From Anaerolineales bacterium (GTDB lineage Bacteria > Chloroflexota > Anaerolineae > Anaerolineales > Anaerolineaceae): a DNA stretch of 64,000 nt. Shown one piece after another: positions 53,557 through 61,490 of this stretch (position 1 is its first letter; every line of letters begins with the position of its first letter). The notes below the pieces were generated by a model, which saw nothing but the letters and a program-made list of their open reading frames with translations, had not been told where the DNA came from and ran no database searches. The DNA lies in the NCBI GenBank assembly GCA_020060485.1, contig JAGVAB010000104.1, positions 1 through 64,000 of the forward strand, in the 5' to 3' direction. The translations under genes were made by a program, and so were the position numbers.

Positions 53557-55437
53557 CTACACCACCGTCGTCAGCATTTCCCTGGCGATGCGCCGCGGCA
53601 GGCTATCCAGGGTGTTGTCCAGTTTTTCCATCCAGGCGCTCATCATGGCGTTCTGGGCAGCCGTCTGCCCGGCCGGGGTCACGTCCACCTGCTCCCCTGC
53701 CTGGGCATAGCGCCCGCCGCCCAGCGGGAAACTGTCGTTGTGCCAGCTCGGCCCGATCATCCACGAGCCGCCCGCCGCGTTGCCGTACTTTTCCTCCGAA
53801 TCCACGTTGCCGCCCCCGCCTGCCCCCAGGCTGGGCACACCGCCGATGGTGTGGATGATGACCGTGGCCTCGTAGGTGCCCGGGATCTTGCGCAACGCCT
53901 CGCCGATGCCCTCGGCTGACATGCGCGGGTTGTCCAGGTCTTCTTTCATTTTTTCCAGGTGCGGCAGGCTGGCTTTTTGCGAGGCATGCACCAGGCCCGG
54001 CAGTTGGCTTTCCAGGTAGGATCCAAAATTCTCCACCCCGGTTTGCGCCGACTGGAACGCCAGGTTGACCGCCTCGCCCATGTTCCCGGCCTCACTCTGG
54101 TTTTTGACCAATCCGTCTGTGATCAAGATCAGGTTACCCGCCAGGGCCGCGCTTTTTTCGTCCATCAGGCCCGTGGCCATGCCGATGTCGGTAATGGCTG
54201 TGGCATAAGTGCTCGCCTCGATCTGCCCGTCCCGGTAGGCGTCGTTGAGCATCCCGATCACCGCCTGTCCGGCTGCCGCTTCGGTGGCGTCTTTCAGGCT
54301 CAGCGCCAGGCTGGCGTTCGCCAGGGCTGCCTCACCGGCCTGTGTCGCCATGTATGCTGTCATGTCAGCACCAAACTGCGCTTTTTCGGCGTAGGTGAAT
54401 ATCCTGTCTCCGGCCAACTCCTGCGCCTCAGACGCGGTCAAGGCTGCACTGCCAGCCACCAAAACCGTATCCCGCCAGTCCTCCAGCCTGGCCTTGTTGT
54501 ACTCCAGGTAGGCTGCCTGCCTGCTCTCGGCCACCAGCAGGGTTTGCAGCGCTTGCTCCCGGCCCTGTTCCCCATACTGCGCCTGGGTGATCGCTTTGGT
54601 GTAATCCTCCATCTCCAGATACCCGCTGCGCTGGGCTGTTTTTAGCCGTTGCTGGATGTCCAGCGCATCGGTCTGCGCCTCCACAACCGCCTTGAAATAC
54701 TTGGCCAGTCCCGTGGCCGCCGGGATCAGTTCCTTTTTGACCGTGTCAGCGTATTTCTTGGTTGCCACGTCGAGCTGCTCAAACACGTCGGTGGTCGCCT
54801 CAATAGACCCTCCAGCCTGCTCGATCAGTTTCTGGCCCTGGAACAGCATCTCGTTCAGGAATTTTTGTTCGCTGGTCAGATCGTTGTAATCGTTCGCCAA
54901 CATCTGCAAACTGGGGTGCACTTCCTGGATAGCCTTGCCCATGTCGATGTTGATGCCTGCGTTATCGGCGATTTGCTTGCTCTGCCGTTTGGCCGCCAGG
55001 GTCAAAGAATCGAACTGGTACTCCGTGCTGCCCAGCAGCGGGTTCAACTTGCTGGCTGCCTTGCTCATCTCGGCGATTTGCGGCAGGGCCGCCATCAGCG
55101 CCTTTTCATACTCCGCGCTGGCTCCGGCCGTCAGCGTCAGGGCCCCCTTCATCAGCACCTGGTCGTTGACCGTATCGTTGGTTGCTTTCCGCATGGCCGC
55201 CATCACATCTGTGGTCAGCTCCACCCGGTTCTCCAGCTTGGCATACGACGATTCGAGCTGGGCGATTTGCGCCCCCTCGCGGCCCATGTCCATCACCTGC
55301 TTGAGTGCCTTGTAGGCCGTGGCCGCCACGCCTGCCGCGGCTGCGATGCCCACCAGCGCTTTGCTGGCGTTATCGATTTGATCAGCCGCCTGCTGGCTGA
55401 TCGCCTCAATAATGATCCTCAGTTTTTCATCTGCCAT
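53557..55437 (-). CDS. Tail length tape measure protein
   Basis: A 626-residue helical protein. Residues 15-45 contain an Ala-rich hydrophobic stretch (ALVGIAAAAGVAATAYKALK); long coiled-coil-like segments follow with QIAQLESSYAKLENRVE. The C-terminal part is Gly-rich (SLGAGGGGNVDSEEKYGNAAGG). It sets tail length, and at this size the tail would be short for a siphovirus (about 0.15 nm per residue in known cases). It follows the frameshifted chaperone pair, the standard order. Confidence 0.8.
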   Translation of the reverse strand: MADEKLRIIIEAISQQAADQIDNASKALVGIAAAAGVAATAYKALKQVMDMGREGAQIAQLESSYAKLENRVELTTDVMAAMRKATNDTVNDQVLMKGALTLTAGASAEYEKALMAALPQIAEMSKAASKLNPLLGSTEYQFDSLTLAAKRQSKQIADNAGINIDMGKAIQEVHPSLQMLANDYNDLTSEQKFLNEMLFQGQKLIEQAGGSIEATTDVFEQLDVATKKYADTVKKELIPAATGLAKYFKAVVEAQTDALDIQQRLKTAQRSGYLEMEDYTKAITQAQYGEQGREQALQTLLVAESRQAAYLEYNKARLEDWRDTVLVAGSAALTASEAQELAGDRIFTYAEKAQFGADMTAYMATQAGEAALANASLALSLKDATEAAAGQAVIGMLNDAYRDGQIEASTYATAITDIGMATGLMDEKSAALAGNLILITDGLVKNQSEAGNMGEAVNLAFQSAQTGVENFGSYLESQLPGLVHASQKASLPHLEKMKEDLDNPRMSAEGIGEALRKIPGTYEATVIIHTIGGVPSLGAGGGGNVDSEEKYGNAAGGSWMIGPSWHNDSFPLGGGRYAQAGEQVDVTPAGQTAAQNAMMSAWMEKLDNTLDSLPRRIAREMLTTVV

Positions 55438-55714
55438 GCTTGCGCCTCATTTCATCCACATCCACCACGATCCCAAACCAGCCCGGGTGTTCCAGGCTCC
55501 AACTGGCCTCATCCTGCCGTTTGTGCTGGTAAGCCTGGTGCGCCCGGTACACCTCGCTCAGCGTACGCAGGCGGCTCATCAACCCGGCTGGCTGGTTCCA
55601 CAGGCCGCCTGCCTGCGGCAGGGCATGCCACTCCTGGCACTGCCAGGCCAGAACCAGCTCAGGCGGCGGCGGGGCTTCGGCATCTTTCCCGGCCTCCGCC
55701 GCCGCCAGGATTAA
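55427..55714 (-). CDS. Second tail assembly chaperone, reached by -1 frameshift
   Basis: A 95-codon frame with no usable start codon before its middle. It opens in the -1 frame of the preceding 79-residue gene and runs past its stop, giving PELVLAWQCQEWHALPQAGG and then QPAGLMSRLRTLSEVYRAHQ, typical of gpT-like tail chaperones. It ends at 55427, overlapping the tape measure start by 11 bases. The fusion made by a -1 shift would have about 174 residues, as in lambda G/GT. No canonical slippery heptamer was found; GGG near 55754 is a possible slip codon. Confidence 0.72.
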   Translation of the reverse strand, partial: LILAAAEAGKDAEAPPPPELVLAWQCQEWHALPQAGGLWNQPAGLMSRLRTLSEVYRAHQAYQHKRQDEASWSLEHPGWFGIVVDVDEMRRKHGR

Positions 55715-55950
55715 GTAGGGTCCACCTGCTCGATCACCAGCAGCCCCTTCCGCACCTCCGCCGCCAGGCGTTTGATCTCCCGCGGCGGCAGGAGGCCCAG
55801 GTCGCCCTTCGGCGCATCTGCCAACCAGCCGATTTCCCGCGCCACCGTCACGATCTCGCGCCGGTACTCCGCCTCGGTCAGCTCCTCGCCTTTGCCCCGC
55901 AATTTGCGGGCAAATTCTTCATACTGCGCCTGGGTGATCTCGTTTAGCAT
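55711..55950 (-). CDS. Tail assembly chaperone (gpG-like)
   Basis: A 79-residue mainly helical protein (MLNEITQAQYEEFARKLR). GGAGGAGAG lies before the ATG, inside the poly-Gly end of the tail tube gene. It is the upstream partner of a -1 frameshift pair and, with its extended form, would coat the tape measure during tail assembly. Confidence 0.75.
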   Translation of the reverse strand: MLNEITQAQYEEFARKLRGKGEELTEAEYRREIVTVAREIGWLADAPKGDLGLLPPREIKRLAAEVRKGLLVIEQVDPT

Positions 55951-55953
55951 GGC

Positions 55954-56358
55954 TTACTCTCCTCCGCCGCCGCCGGAAACATCCGCATCCCTGATACCGC
56001 CGCTGATCTGCCCGGCCGCGGTCAGCGGGGTAACCGCCTTGTGCGTGACGCCCTGCGAGCGGTTGTTGATGATCGCGTTGAACGACCGCGACAGCTTCCC
56101 GGCAGTGTTGCCCTCCGGGTAAACCACGATCGCCTTGGCCGTCTTGCTGGGGGCCAGCGCCGCGAAATTCGACCCGTCGTCCCAGCACTCTACCGAAAAC
56201 GTGGCGTCTTTGATCCCGCCCAGATATTCGGTGTCTTCGTCTCCGCAAGCGGAGTCCTCATACGTCTCCACGGTCTCGTTGACCGTGGAGCTTTTCACGT
56301 TGGTCAGCGGTGTCCCGCCGATCGATACAGCCAGATCCTCACCAGTGTATTTTGGCAT
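55954..56358 (-). CDS. Major tail tube protein
   Basis: A 134-residue beta-rich protein: VSIGGTPLTNVKSSTVNETV near the start, KDATFSVECWDDGSNFAAL in the middle, and a C-terminal Gly5 stretch. Size, fold pattern and place directly before the chaperone pair fit the tail tube of a small siphovirus. GAGGTG precedes the ATG. The stop lies 3 bases before the next ATG. Confidence 0.7.
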   Translation of the reverse strand: MPKYTGEDLAVSIGGTPLTNVKSSTVNETVETYEDSACGDEDTEYLGGIKDATFSVECWDDGSNFAALAPSKTAKAIVVYPEGNTAGKLSRSFNAIINNRSQGVTHKAVTPLTAAGQISGGIRDADVSGGGGGE

Positions 56359-56369
56359 CTCTACTCACC

Positions 56370-56786
56370 TCACAAAATAATGCAGTCTTTCAGCCTCCAG
56401 CGGAAGCCGAACGATTGCTGATCTCCCCAGTCCAGCGCGGTGAACTCACCCTCCACCCGGTCAAAGGTGGAGATGGCGCCGCCCAGGGTTTTATCTGCCA
56501 GCCATGCCGCCGGGATGCTGTCGCTGTACTGCAAACACAGCGCAATCGCCACCGGCAGGCGCATCGACCGCGGCACATGCATCTCCACCACGATCTCATG
56601 CCGCCCGACGTAACCGTCCACTGCGTCGTTGTCGAACACCAGCGGTCCGGGGTAGGCCACCACCTGCGGGTGTTTGCCCAGCACCAGTTTTTCCGGCGGC
56701 TGCTCGTCGCCTTTGGCGATGCCGGTCACTTGACGGGCGATGCGCTGCGCCGCCAGAACCGCGGCCTGCACCGGGCTGTCGCTCAT
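56370..56786 (-). CDS. Tail completion / minor tail protein
   Basis: A 138-residue protein starting at 56786 (MSDSPVQ), in an ATGA overlap with the connector gene and after GGAGG; the frame extending to 57035 is not supported. VVAYPGPLVFDNDAVDGYVG and RHEIVVEMHVPRS show a small alpha/beta fold. Its place before the tail tube fits a tail terminator or completion protein. Confidence 0.6.
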   Translation of the reverse strand: MSDSPVQAAVLAAQRIARQVTGIAKGDEQPPEKLVLGKHPQVVAYPGPLVFDNDAVDGYVGRHEIVVEMHVPRSMRLPVAIALCLQYSDSIPAAWLADKTLGGAISTFDRVEGEFTALDWGDQQSFGFRWRLKDCIIL

Positions 56787-57421
56787 AAAATCCTCCGGTA
56801 TCCGGCCAGCAGGCTGGCCACGTCCGGATCGGCGGGCAGCTTGACGATCATTTGACCAAACTGCCCCGGCGCAGACACGCCAAACACTGCGTCTTTGCGG
56901 TGGAACAGCCGCGCGCTTTGCAGCAGGCACGCCTCCCGGATCGGCGCGGGCACCTCCGGCCAGCCAAACCGGCCGGTGATCTGCACGCCCTTCCAGCGCC
57001 GTGGAAAACGGTGCGCCCCGCCCGGCGTCGCCCACACTGCCCGCTTGGGCAGCGAGTTGAACGGCGTCAGGTAGTAATCCGTCTCAGCCGTCCAGGTGCC
57101 GTCCCCGTCGTTGTCGGTTTTGAGCGTGGTGATGCTGCTCACATCGTCGTCCAGGAACAGCACGTCCGTGTACTCTGCCGAGTAGTAGCGCACCTCATCC
57201 TCGTCGGACGTGTAGAACTGGCGGCCAGTCTGCCCCGGCAGCTCGATCCAGCGGCTGACTGCCTCGATAATGCCTGCCAGCACGGCGTCGAATCCCGTTT
57301 CCCCGTCCGGGATCGGGATGCGCTCGCGCAGCTCGGCCAGCGTGCAGTAACCGTGTGTGATCACCGGTTCAGGTTCGGGTTCTGCTTCCGGCTCCTGCTC
57401 CAGGATCTCTTCCTCACTCAC
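56783..57421 (-). CDS. Head-tail connector protein (gp6-like)
   Basis: A 212-residue protein from GTG at 57421 (VSEEEILEQ), overlapping the previous gene by 8 bases. An acidic N-terminal spacer (EQEPEAEPEPEP) precedes a helical connector core: CTLAELRERIPIPDG, GIIEAVSRWIELPG, REACLLQSARLFHRKDAVFG. These are hallmarks of HK97 gp6-type adaptors, which join portal and tail. The acidic stretch is unusual for the family. Confidence 0.7.
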   Translation of the reverse strand: MSEEEILEQEPEAEPEPEPVITHGYCTLAELRERIPIPDGETGFDAVLAGIIEAVSRWIELPGQTGRQFYTSDEDEVRYYSAEYTDVLFLDDDVSSITTLKTDNDGDGTWTAETDYYLTPFNSLPKRAVWATPGGAHRFPRRWKGVQITGRFGWPEVPAPIREACLLQSARLFHRKDAVFGVSAPGQFGQMIVKLPADPDVASLLAGYRRIL

Positions 57422-57617
57422 CGCCAGCCTCCTCGATCCGCACCAGCTCGCCAGCGTAGCGCTGCGCCCGCTCGGCGTCCCATGGCACCACATCCCCGGC
57501 GCAGTAATCGCGTTTGCTCAGCGCGTCGTAAAACGTGCAGATCGCCACCACCCGCATCTCCACCGGTTTTGGGCTTGCCGCCGGTTTGCTGCCTGTCGCC
57601 TGTCTTTTGCTCGCCAT
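57414..57617 (-). CDS. Small phage protein before the connector
   Basis: A 67-residue protein with a basic, Ser/Lys/Pro-rich N-terminus and a compact C-terminal part (RVVAICTFYDALSKRDYCAG). AGGAAGG precedes the ATG. Similar short proteins between capsid and connector genes often have an SH3-like or glue function; not identified. Confidence 0.6.
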   Translation of the reverse strand: MASKRQATGSKPAASPKPVEMRVVAICTFYDALSKRDYCAGDVVPWDAERAQRYAGELVRIEEAGGE

Positions 57618-57632
57618 ACGGTTTTCCTTCCT

Positions 57633-57660
57633 CCCCCTCTCCCGAAAACAGGAGAGGGGG
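57633..57660. repeat. GC-rich palindrome between phage genes
   Basis: A perfect 10-bp inverted repeat (57633-57642 with 57651-57660) with an 8-base loop lies upstream of the gene starting at 57617. No T-run follows on the coding strand. It could protect the mRNA or cover the ribosome site just after it. Confidence 0.55.
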
Positions 57661-57680
57661 AAACATCCAGCACAAACGCC

Positions 57681-58121
57681 TTAGCTCACGATCTCTTTGA
57701 CCGCGGCCAGGTCGTAATTGACGGCCGGCAGATACTTGGCCTCGCCGCCCAGCGCCACCAGGGCGATATATCCGCCAGTGCTGCCGTCGCCGACTGTGGT
57801 CACTGCCGCTACGTGCGTAGCGCCGGAGACCTGGGCCAGTTCCTCGGCGGTGATCTCGATGATGGCCACCTTGTTGTCGTCCGTGGCTGCGTACTGGGTG
57901 ATGGCCTTGCCGGTGATGTCGGCTCCGCCGCCGCCAACACCATCGGTGTAGCTGCGCAGCTTCATATCGACCGTGATATCGGTCGCCCCGACCAGCAGAA
58001 TGAAGATCGCCTTCTCGAACTTGGTCATATCGACATAGTCCGAGGTCTTGGCGGCGTTATCCACCAGTTGCGGGTCAATCTTGGCTACGACCGCTACCCG
58101 CTGTGAGAGTTTTTCCAACAT
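57681..58121 (-). CDS. Phage virion-associated protein after the capsid gene
   Basis: A 146-residue protein with MTKFEKAIFILLVGATDITV and AAVTTVGDGSTGGYIALVAL; no cysteine, beta-rich, with AAAGGA upstream. The place just after the major capsid protein is typical of head decoration or stabilisation proteins. No family match recognised. Confidence 0.55.
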   Translation of the reverse strand: MLEKLSQRVAVVAKIDPQLVDNAAKTSDYVDMTKFEKAIFILLVGATDITVDMKLRSYTDGVGGGGADITGKAITQYAATDDNKVAIIEITAEELAQVSGATHVAAVTTVGDGSTGGYIALVALGGEAKYLPAVNYDLAAVKEIVS

Positions 58122-58218
58122 GGTTCACTTTCCTTTCCGGTCAGGCCCTGCGGACCTGCCCGCTGGTTGTCGTCCGTGCACCAGGTATCCAGGTGCCGGT
58201 TTGATTGGCTATAAGCCC

Positions 58219-60324
58219 TTAGCTGAGCTTGACGAACGGAGAAACTTTGGTGCTGCCATCGGCCAGGGTGATTTCCTTGGAGATCCACGGCTTCCCGTCC
58301 ACCCGGTCGGTGAAGCGCCAGGTGATCTGGTTGTTGGCAAACTTGTAGTGCTCCGAACTGGCGATCTCCAGACCGCCCCGGTCGCCGACCAGGTACATCG
58401 ACGGGTCGCACAGGATCGCATCCCCGGCTGTCCCGGCTGCCGGGAGCTTCTCGGTGAAGCGGATTGGCATGCCGAGCAGTTGCCACACCGGCTTGTTGCC
58501 GATGTTGGTGATGAACACCGCGTTGTTGCCGGAGTTTTTGAGATCCAGAAGCGATGGGATCAGTGTCTGGTGCATGAACCACACGCCCCGGTCGAACGAG
58601 TTGGCGGGTAATTTGGAAAGCATGTTGCCCACGTCCGCCAGGTCGAGCGCGTTTCCGCCGCCCGCCCGTGTGGCGGCCAGGGTAGCCGGGGCATTCAGGA
58701 TGCCCAGCGGCTTGCCAACGCCGTCGCCGCGGAAGAAGGCATAATCGCGGTGCCAGCCGCGGGCCATGCCGAACAAGCGCACCAGCAAGACTTCCAGAGC
58801 GATGGCCGAGTCGGCATTGAGCTCGCTGGAGACCAGCGTGTAACCGCCCAGTTTGTGGGCGTCCAATTCCACCGCCTTGAATTTGGGCTCGGTTTCACTC
58901 AACTGGCCGCCCTCTCCCTCCCAGCCAGCCACAACGCCGCCCAGGAAGTTGCTCTGCCCGGAGCTTGTCCCGGTCTGGTCCAGCGAGGGCAGGGAGATCT
59001 TGCGTCCAGCCATCGGCAGATGGAAAGCTAATGGATCAAACACGCTTTCCTCACCGGCTACTTCCAGCAACCGTGCCTCGAACTGGGTCGGCACCAGGTA
59101 ACCCCCGCTGCCGCCGTCAGATTCGGCTAAAGCCTTGGTCTTGTAGACCTCAGTCAAGCGCTTGGCGTTGTTGTTACGCACCGCCAGCAGGAAATCCCCG
59201 AAGGATTTGCTGTTCTCGTGGTCGGCCTCGGAATCGGGGGCCACATAGCCCGCGTCCTTGAGCGCGCCGGATTTGGCAATCCCCGCCAGTAACTGGTCAA
59301 CCATACCGCCCAGTTTCTCGTCGAGGGCGCCCTTGATCTCCGCCCCTGATGCCTCGATCATTTTGGACACATCGTCCTTGGTCAAAATTTCGTCACTCAT
59401 GGTTTTTTTCTCCTTTGGTGAGTGCACCGTGATAGGTTTTTTGGTTGCATCTGCCTGGTTCCCGCTCTTTGCGCCGCCCTCTGGCCCATCCTGGCCCTTT
59501 GGCAGATACGCCTCAAAAGCTGGCTCCTCGGCAGCCAATGCCTTGACTGCTTGCAAAACGTTCTGGCTCAACATACGCGGCTCCATCGGCATCACCGTCA
59601 GAGAGTCGCGCCGCAGCGGCCAGCGTTCGATCAGGCCGTTGGCCGCTTTTTTCACACCCTGCGCCGCCTCGCTGCTGTTGCCCACCAGGCCCTCTTTGAT
59701 CAGCGTTTCCAGCAGCTTTACGTACTTGTTTCGGCGGAACAGCACCCGCTCAACGAACATGCCTTTCTCGTCCTTTTTGGCGGTTTTCCAGTCCACATAT
59801 CCCAGGATGTCATCCCGCCCGGGACCTTTGGCCCCGTCAATCCCCGTGCCGTGTTCCCAGTCCACCAGCAACTGCCCGGTTTTGGTGTAATCGCTTTCAA
59901 ACTCGGTCTCCGGCGTGAAAAACTCGCCGCCGGATCCGTCCGCGTTTTTCTGCACCAGCCCGGTTAGATCCCGCTGCTCTGGTGATCCCCACAGCACCAT
60001 GTAATTGCCCACGCGCAGCTCGTCATCGGTCTCGGAAAGTGCTTTGAATGCGTTCAGCGATTTGTTCTGCCAAACCCGCTGTACCTCTTTCCACTCCTCC
60101 CGCGCCTGGAACTGAATCGCTCCGTTCTCGTCCTCGCTGTACCCGATCCGGTAGTGGCTTTCGCCAACCGAGGCGATCACATGATCTTCGTACACCTCGT
60201 TGACCCACATCTCGCTATCCGGGGCAGCCTGCGCAACTGCGGTCGCCTGACGTCTGTGCTGGTTGTAAAACGCCAGCCGTACTGCCTCCATCCGGTCACC
60301 CAACGACAACTCTGTAACTGCCAT
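58219..60324 (-). CDS. Prohead protease - major capsid protein fusion
   Basis: A 701-residue protein. Residues about 70-255 match HK97-type (S78) prohead proteases: LTGEFFTPE-like segments around GSGGEFFTPETEF, LLVDWEHGTG (catalytic His) and EGLVGNSSEA (Ser). Residues about 305-370 form a helical scaffold-like delta domain, and 380-701 are an HK97-fold capsid protein (GGYLVPTQFEARLLEVAG, PLGILNAP, DPSMYLVGDRGG). GGAGG precedes the first ATG. An internal ATG at 59400 with its own AAAGGAG could produce capsid protein (393 residues) alone in excess. Confidence 0.85.
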   Translation of the reverse strand: MAVTELSLGDRMEAVRLAFYNQHRRQATAVAQAAPDSEMWVNEVYEDHVIASVGESHYRIGYSEDENGAIQFQAREEWKEVQRVWQNKSLNAFKALSETDDELRVGNYMVLWGSPEQRDLTGLVQKNADGSGGEFFTPETEFESDYTKTGQLLVDWEHGTGIDGAKGPGRDDILGYVDWKTAKKDEKGMFVERVLFRRNKYVKLLETLIKEGLVGNSSEAAQGVKKAANGLIERWPLRRDSLTVMPMEPRMLSQNVLQAVKALAAEEPAFEAYLPKGQDGPEGGAKSGNQADATKKPITVHSPKEKKTMSDEILTKDDVSKMIEASGAEIKGALDEKLGGMVDQLLAGIAKSGALKDAGYVAPDSEADHENSKSFGDFLLAVRNNNAKRLTEVYKTKALAESDGGSGGYLVPTQFEARLLEVAGEESVFDPLAFHLPMAGRKISLPSLDQTGTSSGQSNFLGGVVAGWEGEGGQLSETEPKFKAVELDAHKLGGYTLVSSELNADSAIALEVLLVRLFGMARGWHRDYAFFRGDGVGKPLGILNAPATLAATRAGGGNALDLADVGNMLSKLPANSFDRGVWFMHQTLIPSLLDLKNSGNNAVFITNIGNKPVWQLLGMPIRFTEKLPAAGTAGDAILCDPSMYLVGDRGGLEIASSEHYKFANNQITWRFTDRVDGKPWISKEITLADGSTKVSPFVKLS
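59400..59416 (-). promoter_or_regulatory. Internal ribosome binding site and start in the capsid fusion
   Basis: AAAGGAG (59416-59410) lies 9 bases before an in-frame ATG (59400, MSDEILTKDD) at the boundary of protease and scaffold/capsid parts. It may allow separate translation of the capsid. Confidence 0.6.
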
Positions 60325-60333
60325 ATCAACCTC

Positions 60334-60807
60334 CTACCTGCCCAAATGCAAGATCTTCTTGACTTGCTCGATAAAAAACTTCAGTACCGCCGGACCCTCT
60401 TTTTGAGATACTTCTTCAACCGTCAGCCAGCCTCGCTCGGCGTGGAAACCGGTTTGTTTTTCCTTGCTCTGCACAAATGGCCCGTAGTTGGCGTTGTTGC
60501 CCACGATCGTGCGCGTGCCCTGGTTTTCCTGGCGCACATTCCACTTGCGCCCCAGCGTCTCGGACGAATCCCGGCCGTTGATTCCGCCTCCGGCCAGCGC
60601 CCAGCGCGGGCCTTTGCCCCGCTCGTACCAGTGTTTTGGATACGGCCCCGGTGCGTTGGCGTCCGTGCTCGGCGGGTACTTTGCCAGCACCGCCTTGAGG
60701 TGAAGACCGCCTGCCCGGCCAGCCGCGGCGTATGCCTCAGGGTCGGCCAGCATCGCCAGTTTGTGCAGCAGCACATCCTCATCCTCAACCCGGATCACGT
60801 TGCTCAT
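60334..60807 (-). CDS. Phage virion morphogenesis-like minor protein
   Basis: A 157-residue protein starting at 60807 (MSNVIRVED) in an ATGA overlap with the MuF gene; the frame extending to 60924 is not supported. NNANYGPFVQSKEKQTGFHA is typical of small head-tail or tail-completion proteins with an N-x-x-Y-x-x-x-V pattern (HK97 gp10 / Mu gpG-like). Gene order before the capsid fusion is unusual for a tail protein, so the role is left open. Confidence 0.6.
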   Translation of the reverse strand: MSNVIRVEDEDVLLHKLAMLADPEAYAAAGRAGGLHLKAVLAKYPPSTDANAPGPYPKHWYERGKGPRWALAGGGINGRDSSETLGRKWNVRQENQGTRTIVGNNANYGPFVQSKEKQTGFHAERGWLTVEEVSQKEGPAVLKFFIEQVKKILHLGR

Positions 60808-61490
60808 GCGGCCTCCGCAAGCGCTTTGATCAGCCAGTTTGCCCAGCACTGGCAGCCGGGATGCCCTGGCGGGAAAACACCGTCCGTGATTTTTTGTCCG
60901 TTGCGCGGCCCGCAAAACGTGCACCTCATCGCTATCTCGTCCTCGTTGGTTTGCCAGTAAGGCTCCATCTCGATCCCAAAGCTGCCCAGCTCCTGCGCCA
61001 TCTCTCGCTCGCCCTCGCTGGCTGCCCGTGTCACCTCCGTGACGGCGATCAAACCAGAGCGCCGCACCCCAAACGCCGGGGCGAGAGCCTCTTTCAGGTC
61101 TCCGATCGTCTGCGCCTGGTCAAAATAGGCTGCCACCGCCTCCCGCAGCACCGCCTGTGTGCGTTGCGTCAATCCCCTCACCAGCTCAAATCCATAGGAG
61201 CTTGACCATCGCACCGCTGCCTCGTGCACCTGGCTCCAGTCCACACCGATCCCCGGGTTGTCCTCCAGCATCTGCTCGGCCTGTCCCAAAAACAGCTTTT
61301 GCAGAAACGGTCCAAGGGCTGCCTGCTGCTCCGCGCTGAAGACCTCCCACAGATCGGGCGGGATGCGCTCCACCTGTGGCGGATCTCCCAACGCTTCCAT
61401 CAGCCGCTCAAGTTGTGACCGTTGCAGGTTCGCCAGTTTGCGCGCCAACCCTGCCTCCAGCGTCTCGCGGTCTTTCACCTCAGCCATCAC
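60804..61490 (-). CDS. Phage head morphogenesis protein (MuF-like)
   Basis: A 228-residue protein. The C-terminal MuF domain has AVTEVTRAASEGE, then CTFCGPRNGQ and PPGHPGCQCW, the Cys/His pattern of this family. MuF proteins are minor head proteins near the portal. It overlaps both the portal gene and the next gene by 4 bases. Confidence 0.85.
   Translation of the reverse strand: MMAEVKDRETLEAGLARKLANLQRSQLERLMEALGDPPQVERIPPDLWEVFSAEQQAALGPFLQKLFLGQAEQMLEDNPGIGVDWSQVHEAAVRWSSSYGFELVRGLTQRTQAVLREAVAAYFDQAQTIGDLKEALAPAFGVRRSGLIAVTEVTRAASEGEREMAQELGSFGIEMEPYWQTNEDEIAMRCTFCGPRNGQKITDGVFPPGHPGCQCWANWLIKALAEAA

Noticed and set aside
52095..55947. Several long rightward open frames across the phage tail genes
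   Set aside because: They lie opposite proteins supported by gene order, overlaps and Shine-Dalgarno sites; rich in His, Pro and Arg as expected of antisense frames in GC-rich DNA.
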